This document shows positions 1 through 11,675 of a DNA stretch of 64,000 bases, in pieces. Within the stretch, counting starts at the first letter, position 1. The number at the start of each line of letters is the position of its first letter. Both the position numbers and the translations under genes were made by a program. The notes under the pieces were generated by a model. The model saw nothing but the letters and a program-made list of their open reading frames with translations, searched no databases and was not told where the DNA came from. This DNA is from Gymnorhina tibicen (Eukaryota > Chordata > Aves > Passeriformes > Artamidae), in assembly GCA_013399875.1 (NCBI GenBank), contig VXAZ01001116.1, positions 392,319 through 456,318 of the forward strand. The letters are read 5' to 3'.

Positions 1-2644
1 TCATCAATTCATTCATAGAAAAATATTTGGAAAAATACAAATTTCAATTTTTTTGTCAGCTGTCAGCTGGGGGAGATGTAGCCTTCCCTCCATTCTCATT
101 TCACCCTTCTCTGTACTCAAATTCCACAACTGTGTAAATTTGCAGAGGTACCAGAAAGTCTTGTTATTCAGCAGTCCCAACCTTTAGGATCTGTCTAGCT
201 TCCTAAGATTTAGTAATGCACCTAATGCCTCTGGGGTTTCTAAACAATTGTCTCTTTCACAGCAAACTACACTTAAATACAATTTGCTGGAGAGGGACTA
301 ACACCATTCCTTTGGCTATAACAGGCAGGGGTTCTGATGTTATTCCAGGAAACCTTGCCTCTGACAGATTGCTGATAGTTCTGGGAATAGAGTTCAGCTT
401 CAGTACACTGGACTTCCCAATACCTTAATGAAATTCCTGGAAGTGCCTTTTTTACATAGAAACACTCCATGGGACAAGAAAAAACCAAGAAAATGTTAGT
501 AATGTAGCTGAAAGAGACATTTTTTCCAAGTGCCTCAAAGTTCAGGGACATAATACTGAGAATGCCAATAACCTATCTCTACATCAGTAGCTTGTCTTCT
601 AAATGGAAAAATGTATCTGAAAACAAAGGCATTACAGACTCAATTACAGACTCCAAAAAAAACAAGTCACAAAAATATTCAAGCAAATAAGTTAGATTTT
701 CTAGAGGGACTTTATTAACATTGCCTAAACATCTGCACACTGCAAAGGCTTATGTGATGCATCCTGACCACACATAAATTACCAAAATTCTGCTTCTCCA
801 TTTTGCTGTTGCACCATTTGCACCATTTAGAGCACAATGAGGCACTATGGACTGGTGTCCCATTAAAGCATTTATGAGTGGTGCTATTCGCTGTTCGCAG
901 CACATATATCTCTTAGTGTATTGGAAACTACGGAAATCCATATCATCTTGAAAGCTGCAGCAGAGTGAGAGATTTTTCACAGGGCTCTGGTATATTGGAT
1001 GTGCAGCCAAACATTGAAGCACTGTATAAAATGTGGATGTTGACCTGTTACAGTTTGTGTTGTTAACTCAATTAGAAGCACTTTAAGGATGAGTACTAGT
1101 TTATCTCTTGCTTGGAAGATACAGAGAAATACCTATGTTACAGTCCCACCAAGGTTTAGGGGTCATTTCCACATATGGATGATTACAGGCAGAGTCTGGA
1201 AAATGCCACCAGGCAGTGAGACAATTTTATTCAGTCATTGATAGCTAAATTGAATTCTGGTGCTGAACATGGAAATTCTCATCTGAGCCCTATCAAGCTT
1301 AGGGTAAGGGCTATGTGCTATATACACTGCAAAGAAAAGATTTAAACCAGTGTCTCTCAGATCTGAAGAAAGTGACTTCAGGCTGCTAGATCAAACATCC
1401 TAACAATGTTTACATGCTGAATAGTTTTACCATGGCAAAATGCCTGCTGCCACCTGAAATATATCTTCACTGAAGAGTTCTGAGAAAATCAGATATCTGT
1501 ATAGTCAGAGTGACATGCTCACAAATGAACAGAAAGAGTGCTGTGTGCTGCTGTAAGGTACAGCTCAAGGAGAACTATTAAGGGAACTATCACAAAGAAG
1601 TCTGAAGAACAGAACAACATAAACATCTTGCAGACTGCCCTCAAAAAGCCTTAAGTGGGTCCCACCCACAAGGTTAAATCCAGAAGAGGAGTCAAGTATG
1701 GCAGGAACTTTCTGTCTCTGAAAACATACATCTCCTTGGACGATATTACTGATATTTTTATCTTCCTGTTCAGGGAGCAGGTAAGATGATAAGACAGGCA
1801 GACTTACGCACAAAGCAAACAGTAAGAGCTGTGAGAGATAGTGCTTATAGTTTGTGTTCTTTTAATTCATGATGCAAAAAAAGATATTTTACCTCTATTC
1901 TGTCCATCTAAAAATATGGTGAACATTATTTGACACTTGCATAGCATCAGAGTTTCGAAATCTTTGTACTCTGCTATTTTTATAACATGTAAGTTTAATA
2001 TATGTGTCTAAAGTTCAATGTGTACAACTTTTTAGATGCACCCACAAAAATGAACCTTTTGGGGGACCAGGAATATTAGCTGAGACTAGGCAAATAGTTT
2101 TGCCAAATGAAGAGCCCTGAGAAATTCAGTCACAGAAAGATGGGAAGTGAAAGCCAGATTCTGACACTAAGACATAGTCAATAGTCCATATTCAATGGAA
2201 AGTGCTGAATGGGATGTTTCTTCTAGAAAGGCCATTTATGAAACACCACAGTGAGCCTTTTTATCAAGTATTTGTAAAGAAACAGACATTTACCTTCTAC
2301 AAAGTGCCCCAAACCCTACCTACTTAATCTTACTGCATTAATTCAGATTTAGATCTTCCTCTTGCAGTCATAGTAATTGCACAAGGTTCTTTTGTTTGTT
2401 CTCCAATCCTGTATCAGCCAAGGCAAAAAATCTATTAGGAAATTTCAGGGATACATGAAATGGGTGAATAACTTCTCCAGCAGTACCTCACATTAGTCTT
2501 CACTGTCTCCCTAGCTCTAAGTAGATCTTTGTTGAATTCTGTCTAAGTATACATTTTTATTGAGCCTGGAATTCAGCAAAAGTCTGATGAAACTAGTTTA
2601 CTTTTAAAAAATAAAGTCAATGCTTTTATAACTAATCTGATATT
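1..2644. other. Gene-free AT-rich unique sequence
   Basis: I recognise no gene or repeat here. Minus-strand open frames at 273-551 (92 codons), 750-1022 (90) and 1565-1813 (82) show no known domain or motif and are a size expected by chance. A minus-strand AATAAA at 711-716 lies just past the 750-1022 frame, but without a recognisable protein, splice sites or a poly(A) tract this does not make a gene. Confidence 0.6.
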
Positions 2645-2908
2645 TTATATAGTCAGAGGAATCTTTAAAAGATGTATTAAAGTTTTGTTTTTAAATTCTG
2701 CTGAAAGAAGTAAAGGAATGTTCATTAATAGATAATTAAATTTAGGGACTATAGTAATTTTAATTATATTTACTTTGCTAATCAGAGACATTGGGAGTTG
2801 CATCCATTTATTGAGAGCTTGACAGGTTTTATCTAAGAGCATTTTACAATTAAGATCATATATTAAGTCCTTGGTTGAGATAATAAATATTCCTAGGTAA
2901 TTTAGCAT
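2645..2908 (-). pseudogene. L1-clade LINE reverse transcriptase remnant
   Basis: This minus-strand frame of 87 codons matches the late reverse transcriptase/thumb part of LINE-1-type ORF2 proteins. Visible landmarks, in order, are NYLGI near the start (family pattern F-K-Y-L-G-I), a Lys-Trp pair followed by QLPMSLI, the run KVNIIKITIVPKFNYL (family pattern R-I-N-I-I-K-M-x-I-L-P-K-x-x-Y), IPLLLSAEF, and KIPLTI near the end. The frame is open throughout, but upstream it is closed by TAA seven codons before the ATG, and no endonuclease or catalytic FADD-type segment is present. It is therefore a truncated fossil, not a working gene. A CR1 tail lies about 115 bp away on the opposite strand. L1 is scarce and old in birds, so the open frame is unusual. 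The family call is by motif pattern read by eye, without alignment. Confidence 0.65.
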
Positions 2909-3022
2909 GGAAAGAAAGGTCTGTTACTCAGCTGAAAGGAGACAGAGCATATTCTGGAGGAATGATTTTGTACACAACAAGCTCCATGCAATAAAATCTA
3001 AGGTCTAAAGGAGACATTTTTA

Positions 3023-3400
3023 GCCTAGAGAAAAGGAAGCTCAGGGGGGACCTTATCACTCACTACAAGTCCCTGAAAGGAGGTTGTAGCCAGGTGGGGG
3101 TCAGCCTCTTCTCCCAGACAATGAATTACAGGACAAGAGGACGCAGTCTTAAAGCTGTGCCAGGGGAGGTTTAGGTAGGAACCTAAATTCTTCATCAGGA
3201 AGAATTTCTTCACAGGAAGGGTAATTAAACATTGGAATGGACTGCCCAAGGAGACAGTAGAGTTATTGTCCCTGGAAGAGTTTAAGAAAAGACTGCACGT
3301 GGCATTCAGTGCCATGGTCTATTTGATAAGGTGGTGTTAGGTCATAAGTTGGATTCAATGATCTCAGAGGTCTTAAACTAATTGATTCTGTGATTCTTTG
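3023..3400 (+). mobile_element. CR1 LINE, 3' end
   Basis: This is a plus-strand CR1 copy truncated at its 5' end. It starts in the part encoding the ORF2 C-terminus: the plus strand reads [11 protein letters not shown], then a Tyr-Lys-Ser-Leu-Lys-Gly-Gly segment, as in CR1 proteins. It continues through the GAAGAATTTCTTCAC and ACATTGGAATGGACTGCCC landmarks and ends in the CR1 tail with GATTCTGTGATTCT (about 3384-3397), followed by an A-rich stretch. The 291-nt minus-strand open frame across it is a shadow. CR1 inserts by target-primed reverse transcription and is usually 5'-truncated, as here. Indels break the frame, so the copy is inactive. Confidence 0.9.
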
Positions 3401-4964
3401 AGAAAAAAAATCTTAGTTTAACATTTTGGTTTGGAGAAATAGAGGACAAGGACTTCCATCTATTATTTTTATCCAAATTAATATTAATTTTCTTCATTTT
3501 ACAATCTCTTTCTAAAATTCTAGCAGCTTCTAGAATATAAAAAAAAGCTAATAACTTTTTCAGGAGGAAAAAAGCTGTCTTTTTTTTTTTCTGATGTCCT
3601 GCCTTGCCACACACTTCAGAAATTTGACAACAGCTGACAAAGTCAGTGATGCAGAAATGCCCAATTCAGTTTTTTGGAGGATAGAAATATTCATGAGGAT
3701 AATCCAGATTTGTTTTAATTTTGGAGTAATATGCCATTATTGCCCACAGCAACATTGTACATCTTTATAGAAATGAAGTGTTTATTTTTTTGAATTACAC
3801 TAATGGCACTACAGAAGGAAATTCCACATCTCAAATATTTCCTCATTCGTCTTCCTGGATCCTTCCTTACATATTGCTAGCCCATATGATGACCTTAAGT
3901 GCCATAGAAAAATAAAGCAATCCTAGTAGGATTGAACTCCACTTTACTGAATGAGATCCACACTGTACAAACCAGTTGTTTGCACAGAGATTACATTAGT
4001 GGAATGTATCCTAAGGGGTGAGGGGACCCCCAGCTCCTTCTGAGAATTATGTAACTGCTTTAAATTATGGTTTTGGTGATGAAAGTCAGGGATGTAACCT
4101 ACTAGATTGTTCTCCCAGTACCCATATCAAACAACTAAGATAGCTCACATTCCTGATACTTAAGCTGAAAAACTGGAGTGCAAAGAGGGTATTCCACTGT
4201 CTCTGTCTTTGGGGTGTTTTTAAACATTAAAAGCCCTTTGTATTTTGGAAATGGAAGTTTTATCTATTGCAACTTTATCTATCTATCAACATGCTATTGT
4301 GTGAATTTTTAAGGCAGTCAGGTAATATGTGTTCCCACTTACCTGGTACTTGCATCTCTGTGCCATGAAAGTAGACATACATAAGTCATCAACAGTTTGA
4401 AAATAGCTAGACACAGATGTTGACATGTGCCTACAATATGAACATTAAAATCTCAGCAATAGTATTTCAAAGAGTAGCAGTAGCAAAGTGTCATCTTAAC
4501 ATTTTTAGTTGCAGTCCTTGAATGATATTTTTGTACTGTGCTCTCACCAGAGTCCTTTCCAGTTGATTGCTTTCCCCCTGCCCCAAACACAGCAGTCCAT
4601 AAGATGTACCACTGAGAAATGAAATGGCGATATAAACCCTAATATGCTCACTCTTGGATAGAGTAGTGCTCTGGGTATACAAACATGTCTTTCTAGCACA
4701 GATTTGAGGCTAATCAAATATCAGTTGTGTTGTAAAACATTCAAGATCATTCTGCCTTTAAGTGTTATCAAGACTTTTTAAAGCTCTCGAAGTGGCACTA
4801 AACAGAGGAACGTACACGTTTTAAGTACTGATCTCTTTTTCTCCTTTTAAACCGAGGTCTCCAGGTTATTTAAATTTTAAAATAAAATGTAAATAAAATT
4901 TAAATTTTAGAAATAAAGTATTCCTTTTTGGAACACAATTTAAACAATTCCACAATTTGGAACA

Positions 4965-4990
4965 CAATTAAAGCTGTCCAGCTTTAATTG
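4965..4990. repeat. Perfect 12-bp inverted repeat, 2-nt loop
   Basis: The arm CAATTAAAGCTG (4965-4976) and its exact reverse complement (4979-4990) flank the loop TC. The left arm overlaps the second of two GGAACACAATT copies (from about 4930 and 4960), so the palindrome sits in a small locally duplicated patch. Confidence 0.85.
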
Positions 4991-5494
4991 GCAAATTCTA
5001 CTAAGATAAAAGTAGTAGAGTGGTGAATGAGCACCAGAAGAGAAGTAGTAGTTGCTGCAGCCTTGTTAAATATTGAAAACAGTTGATTAATAAGAGTTCT
5101 TAAAAAACTTATAGATCTTCATACATGCTGTGAAAGGAAGCACTTTGCTAAGACTCCAATGAATCTTTTGCAAAGCATGTGGAATAAAGCTTATAATTTG
5201 ATAGTAATGCCCACACGTCAATTGTTTAGCATGATTATTTTAATGGAAGATTCATAATTACAGATAAATGTATAGCTTTAATATTGCCCTTCACTTGTGA
5301 TTTGTTTATTAAAAACACAAGTCATTGTGACTATAACAAACCAAATATTTAACGCTAAATTTAGGGGGTATTTTTCCATAGTGATATTACCAGTGGGAAT
5401 AATGCCTGAGAGAATTTATGCACCATATGGCCTATCAAGAGTTTGAAAATGCTTAAGACTCTTAAAAATTTTTTAATATATGCCTATATGTTAA

Positions 5495-5541
5495 GAAACA
5501 AAACAAAACAAAATAACCAAAACAAAACAAGAAAAAAAAAG
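5495..5541 (+). repeat. AAAAC-rich simple repeat
   Basis: Imperfect AAAAC/AAAAT units run into an A9 stretch. It could be a decayed microsatellite or an old retroposon tail; no element body is recognised beside it. Confidence 0.75.
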
Positions 5542-7084
5542 GTGGATTCAATTGTTGAGAAATATTGCAATTCTTTTCTGGTTATTTTTAGAAGTTTTTA
5601 GTAGGAGGGCTTTTACAAACGTATCGTAGAACAGTGCTTGGCAATATCAAAACACTGATTTCAAAATAGAATTCAGATTACTATGAAGGCATTATGTTAC
5701 AATTTTGGTTTCTACTTTTACATTTTCACACTCTCTAATGCCCTGTCCATTTATTTCTTTTCATTTATTTTGCAAATGAAGACCCTGGATATCATTTTTC
5801 ATCAAAAGTCACAGTTATTTGGGAGAGCAGAAAGGCAGTCTTTTAAAACAACTATAAATCATCAGTTTTAATCTTGTAGAACAATTAATATTTTGCTAGA
5901 TATTACTATGATAGAAGCAATAGAATTCAATAGAATTTTCTTAATTACTTTCTATCTTTTGCATTTTGAATTATACTAAGCTTCCAAAACAGTAGAATTT
6001 TCTTCTGTATAAGAGTAATTATTACATATCATATAATCAGTGGTGTTTCCTTCTTTAACATTCTTATTAGGATAAAGCACTGTTCAGATGTGATGCTTCT
6101 TACCGTAACTTTGCTTTATGAGGTTTATCAGGGCTCAAAATAATAAAGTAAATCAATCTCTAATACTGGACTGCAATATTGTAAAAATTTAATTACTTCC
6201 TTGGTTTTCTGTTTAAACAAAAAGGAGTCAAAAAAATCCTTGCTTCCCCAAAATCCTGAAAAAATAACAAATTAATATATATCCATTTCACTACTTCCAC
6301 ACTTTAAGGACGTAAGTGAAAAACTGTAAAGAACTTTATTGGTTTTTTGTAGTATTTATATGCCAAACATACCATGATACATTAATTTGAAGATCACCTG
6401 TTTCATATATCTATGTTTCATAAGTACACAGTACGTCATCACAATATGGTGTACTTTGTGTGCCCTAGGCACATTGAAGCCAAAGATGGATAGAACACAC
6501 CCATCCAGAGTCACACTTTGCAAAATTATACATGTTTTAAGTTCTCTCCAATAAGAAGGCAACTCTCTTTAGCACCACTATAAAATTCATATCATTAAAC
6601 CAGGATTTGTCACATTATCACATTTATCACACACAGCAAAACTGAAATGAGGTAAAGAGAACCACTTGCATGGAGGAAGGTTTTTCTCAAGATGTAGTGC
6701 TAGAGAGACCTTATTTACTCCATCATGGCTGGTATAAGTCCATGTTCAGTGTTAAATGTATGCAGTGTTCTATGGCTGGAATTGCTGTCCCTTCAGTACC
6801 TCTTCATTGACTTGACTGATACACTAGGCATGTGTAGGCACAAAAGAAAAGGTAAAGCTCTTCCATGGACAATTAACTATATTACTCTTCTTTTCATGTT
6901 ACAGTAGCTATGCTATTTTGCAGCAGTATTTTACAAACATCCTTGGGAAATTACCATTTTGCCTTCCAATAAACAAATGAACTTATTATTTTTAACTCAT
7001 TTAACTTATTATGTTTAGCTCATTCTCATAAAATTCATTTCTGACTATTAGGTCACTAATTCTGAAGTCAGTGTGGACAGATAG

Positions 7085-7310
7085 AAGTACTGTTGCAACT
7101 ACTTTATAGCTGAAGAAACTGAGCTTAAGGCTCAGCTTAAGGTGAACAGCCTGAAGTGCAGAGATACTGCTACTCGGATATTACATTAACTAAAACCCAA
7201 GAAAAATTTAAGTGCAACTTCTGAAAGGCCATAAGTGAGTTGCCTAAGGCTACAGAAACAATCATTATTTGAGGTGGATTTAGAGCATCTTTTCTCACAG
7301 AAAGATAAAA
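7085..7310 (-). mobile_element. Possible ancient MIR-type SINE remnants
   Basis: Two plus-strand phrases look like the reverse complement of the MIR core: GCTGAAGAAACTGAG near 7110, and CATAAGTGAGTTGCCTAAGG near 7231 followed by GAGGTGGATTTAGAGCA. In MIR the matching order is a GAGGAAACTGAGG segment, then TTAAGTGACTTGCCCAAGG, then a GGATTTGAAC-like segment. Here the first motif and the second pair are too far apart for one clean copy, so it may be two fragments or a coincidence. Confidence 0.35.
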
Positions 7311-8406
7311 CCGCTCTACATATGAATAATGTATGGTTCATGTTCAGTATTTCTGTTGGGAAATCTTATAGGACTGAACAAAGGGTGTGTGCAATTCCTC
7401 GCATTTTATAAATGACAAAACACAAAATCAAGAACAGACCAGTCATATGTCTTAGTTTACACACTGTCAAGGGAAATAGTAAAGTGATAATATTCAGCAA
7501 GTTTATGCAGTGGCTATCTTCATGATACATATTTCTATTCCTTTCTCATAGGGTTTGGAATGAGTTAAAAATTATACAAAATGTTTATTAAATGTTTCCT
7601 TGTTAATCTATCATGTTCCTTTAAACATTTCCCTAATGCAGTCATATCCTATTAGTAACCAACCACCCTCATTAATTCAATAGAAAAAGTGTTTTATCGT
7701 ATTGACAGTGTTTTTATTGAATTAGTGGCAATGATTAATGGTAGTGTAATTCAATGGAAGCAGATACTAAAATACTAGTTAGACATCCTAGACTTGCAAA
7801 GGAACTTACTGTTAAAAATCATATTTGTCACTGACAATAAAACAGCCCAAATGTTGACAATTCCTGTAGTTGTCCATAGTCAAGACATGGTACTTGTTAT
7901 CTTTATATATTGCAACATATTTCATAATATACACAGGAGAGAAGTGCAACAAAACGTAGAGAAGTTCACCCATTAAAATGCTCTCTTTTGTCCCTGAGGA
8001 TTTTTAAAGATTTTTTTTGGGGTCCACTCAAGGATAGAGGCCATGTCTTGGATAAGAGCAGTGGAGCAATGAAGCAGCTTTATTTGGCTACATAACCGTT
8101 TGTTCCATTTTCAAGGGAGGTGTGATAAAAAGCTTGTAGACATATATGTTTAGCAGTTATGTTTGGGGACATGGAGAATTTTCCCTTGTATTCGTCATTA
8201 GCTAGGTCACTCAAGCATAGGTATTTTTGTGTATCAAGGAATAGGCTCTCCAGCTGAAATCTGACAGGTTTTCTTTCTTGAACATGTTACAAATGTTTCA
8301 GCAAATACAGTAATAATTTTCCCCATGGTTATTATAGAGAATATAAAAATTTCATGAGCAGAAATTAATTACAGCTCATTTGAATCCTGACAATATACAC
8401 TTAATT

Positions 8407-8458
8407 AAATTTTGCTTCCATTTCACCTCCCCCAAATTTTGCTTCCATTTTACCCCCC
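8407..8458 (+). repeat. Short tandem duplication, about 26 bp x 2
   Basis: AAATTTTGCTTCCATTTCAC plus a C-rich end (8407-8433) is repeated at 8434-8458 with a C-to-T change and one fewer base in the C run. It is a local duplication in unique DNA. Confidence 0.85.
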
Positions 8459-9830
8459 AAAAAGACTAGATACATAATAAAATATTAGCTTGATGCTAAT
8501 GTTAGGCTTTAATATAAATCAATATATTTGAAGCCACTTAGAAATGAGTAAATATGGTGAGTTAAAAATAAAACACAAAACCGAAATTAAATAGAAAAAG
8601 AAAAGCAAAAAGCAAATGTAGGTAAAAAAGAACCACTGTCCTTTTCATTTTTCTTTGTTATTCTCAATTTCTTTGCTGTCATAAAAGGAACTGTTTATAC
8701 CCTATTTGATTCTCACCTTCCAGTGGCTTTAATAAAATAACACTGATGAATATGGCATCAAACCTTACTTATTTTTGTAGCAGGGTGATTAGAAAGCAGA
8801 GTTTCCCTCAACTGTGCTATTATGTTCTCAATGGAAAATTTCACAAATGTGCCCACATTTTACATCTTCATTTTGGCAACACATTTCCCTCCCATCTTTG
8901 TAATATCTTCAATGACATAAGACCACTCAGTATTTTCTTCAAAAACCAGCAGACATAAATTTGATTATGAGAACAGTAAAACTGAGCACCCTGTCTAGAA
9001 AACACCTGGCACTTGCCTTTTTCCATTCCCAGTTACAATCCTGGATCTGTTCACTGCTGTCTGCTTTCCAGCTCTTTTACATGTCTAGGGAATTAGACTT
9101 ACCAGATTTGTGTGAATCAAGCCTGTACCACACTAGTCTATTTCCCTTGTAGGTTTCTCTGAAAAGGATCCATTCTCCTCGCACTTTGTCAGCTGAGCAA
9201 CCCACATTTCTAGTGAGATACCTGACTAGAAATCCCAACTGACATTATCAAAAGCAGATGACTCTTAAGTCTATCTAGTGATGGGTAAGCTCATCTAGTT
9301 AGAATAGGACAGTATTAAAGTACAAGGCCCTTGGGGCTTCTCTAAAAGTTACTGTGATCCTGAGGGCTTCTTTTTCACAGTGTACAGTCATCTAGACCCG
9401 TACAAAGAGACTCCAAAATATGATCTTTCTGATCTGATAGTTTTAGCAAACTATGGATATACGATTCCCACAATGTTGGAAGTGGGCCCAAAACTTCACT
9501 TCTTTCCCAGCTTCCCAAGCTCTGACTGTAGTGATACAGGCCAACTAGCTAGTAACACTACTAGAAGGCTCAAGTTTTTCCCCATGTTGCATGTAACTTT
9601 ATTCATCTCACCCTCATTCAGGTGCTGACGAGCCAAAGTCGCTAATTGCAGTGGAGGAGAGGGTAGAACTGGCTGTTGACAATGGTGTACCAGAACACGA
9701 CAAAGGGCCGTTTCCTAATTCACTTGAGATTCCCTCCTGCCATTTCATTGGGGCAGTTATTCACAGATTCGTGGTAATAACCTGCATAAGTTTTGAAATC
9801 TAATTATGAATTTAAAAAACAAAGCAGTTT

Positions 9831-9872
9831 TTACGTCTGGAACTGAAGTTATTACATCTGGAACTAAAATTA
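9831..9872 (+). repeat. 21-bp tandem duplication
   Basis: TTACGTCTGGAACTGAAGTT plus A (9831-9851) is followed directly by a second copy (9852-9872) with three transitions, including a CpG-to-CpA change. Confidence 0.85.
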
Positions 9873-11169
9873 TTGAATCATAGTTACACAGCAACCAGAT
9901 AGCCTTTGCACAAGCAATGTAGAGTCCAGTCAGTGGCATCACTGTAAACATTTTATCTCCTTAAAAAAAAATAGGAGCTTCATGCTGCATAGCAATTCAT
10001 ATTTCCAGAATTTTACAGAGGGAAACCAGATGGACCAAAATATTTCCTGAACTAAACTAGATGAATATGAAAGAAAAAGGATTAAAAAAGAAGTGTGACT
10101 ATACCTAAAAAGAAATTGGAAGTGTAATTTTCTGATATTCCAATGTACAAAGAACTTTTTAATCAAGCAAATACATAATTACATACATAAGACTTCACAT
10201 AGTGAGCTGAAAAGTTCACTATCTTATATTTATGGTTTCAGTAACCTAGAAATATGTTTTCTTGATACTGACCTGTGATTTTCGTAGTTCATCCCAAATC
10301 AGATTAGTCTTTTCTGAAACACCAGATGGTATCAATTATGTAGTTAAAAACTTTGATAGAACCTTTACAGTGTATTACTAACTCCCTCTTATAAAAAATC
10401 CCACATTTTGTGATGTGTAATTTCACAGCTTTAAGCAAGTTGGTTAAAAATTCTGTGAGCATATAAAACTTAAAAATTTCAGAATTCTATTAAATTCTTC
10501 CTATGTTTGGTTTTTAATGGCACTGAATCTTCTACAGAGATTTTTCCCAGTCAATTTTGACCTTTGAACGGTTCTGCACATTTAGTATTGTGTAAACAAA
10601 AGCCTAGTCAAAGTGTAAAACAAACAGTCTTAGGCTACTTGCTTCAAAAATCTGCACATTTCTTTTTGAACCTTCATAATGCAGATAAGTATGAGACATA
10701 ATGAAGCACAGAATTCTTCTACTGTATGCCTTTGTTGTAGATCTGTCTTGGGACTTCATTAGTATGTGACTCTTTTGCAGTCAGTGAATGTACATCTCAG
10801 AATGTTATAACTCTCTGAAAAAATAGGTAAGAGCTGAATATTGTTTTTTCTTTTCTCATACTTGTTGGTGGGAACAGAGCTAAATTCAAATTGGTCCTTG
10901 CTGATCCCCAGTCAACAGGATTAAAAAACCTTCTAAAAATAGCTTCCTATGAGATGCATACACATAAGATAATATGATATGACTTATACCCACTCAGTGA
11001 CAATTTTCACAGCCCTTACTAGACAAAATTGCATGGACAAGAAGAATAAGATACTACATCATTAGGAGAAATTACCATATGTGCTCATGATGAGAATAAG
11101 CTACCCTTTCCCAACTCCCTCCCCCAAATTTAAAACATGGAAGAAACACAAATCATGAACTTGCAGAAT

Positions 11170-11675
11170 AGAATCACAAATGAACAGAGTGAGAACAATA
11201 GACTAACTGAGTGATTTAGGTCAGAAGACACTTCTGGAGGTCTCAAATCCAGCCTTTCCTCCCCTCTGCCCCCAAACTCAGAGGAAGATCACATAGCCAG
11301 ACTTTGCCCAGTCATTTGAGTATGTCTCAGAATGCAGAATCTCTGTGCAGCTGTTCCTCTGTTTGGGCTCCTGATGGTGATCTTTCTTTTCTTAATATTT
11401 ACAGAATTTCCTTTTTTTGCAACTGGTGATCACGGATTTTTTGTCCTTTCTCTATGCATATGCAAGACGCCTCATCTCCTCTACAGCCTTCCTTTAAGTG
11501 ACTGCAGAGAATAGTTTGTCCATCTCCAGTCTTTTATTCTTCAGGTTTACCTAAATAAGTGGACTTCAGCTTCTGTGCTGTGCGTTCCATCCCCCTGACC
11601 ACCTTAGTGGTACATGGGGCACTAACTTCAGTAAGTACGGTCTCTCTTACACTGGGGAGCCCAAAGCTAGAATAC
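11170..11675 (-). mobile_element. Old degenerate CR1 LINE 3' fragment
   Basis: The reverse complement carries CR1 landmarks in the right order. On the plus strand these are GTGATTTAGGTCAGAAGACA and CTTCTGGAGGTC (11211-11245, the 3' tail), a CTCTGTGCAGCTGTTCC segment near 11340, CCCCTGACCACCTTAGTGG near 11592, and CTCTTACACTGGGGAGCCCA near 11645 (the family's CTCTTGTACTGGGGAGCCCA). Many substitutions and indels separate the blocks, so this copy is clearly older than the CR1 copies at 36.8-38.2 kb. No long frame survives. The outer boundaries are approximate. Confidence 0.7.

Larger units (their letters stand above)
3401..7084. other. Gene-free AT-rich sequence with small simple repeats
   Basis: No gene is recognised. 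Contents are an A-rich run after the CR1 tail, a 12-bp-arm hairpin at 4965-4990 and an AAAAC-rich tract at 5495-5541. The minus frame 6356-6562 (68 codons) is followed on the same strand by AATAAA near 6336, but it matches no family I know and has no splice context. Confidence 0.6.
7311..11169. other. Gene-free AT-rich sequence with two short duplications
   Basis: No gene is recognised. Frames at 8746-8958, 8961-9152, 9380-9628 and 9939-10166 are 63-82 codons long and have no family signature. Two short tandem duplications are listed separately. Confidence 0.6.

Noticed and set aside
711..1022. Minus-strand terminal exon with AATAAA at 711-716
   Set aside because: The frame has no known protein pattern, and AATAAA is common by chance in AT-rich DNA.
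6336..6562. Minus-strand terminal exon or processed pseudogene ending at AATAAA near 6336
   Set aside because: A 68-codon frame without family similarity, and no poly(A) tract or target duplication.
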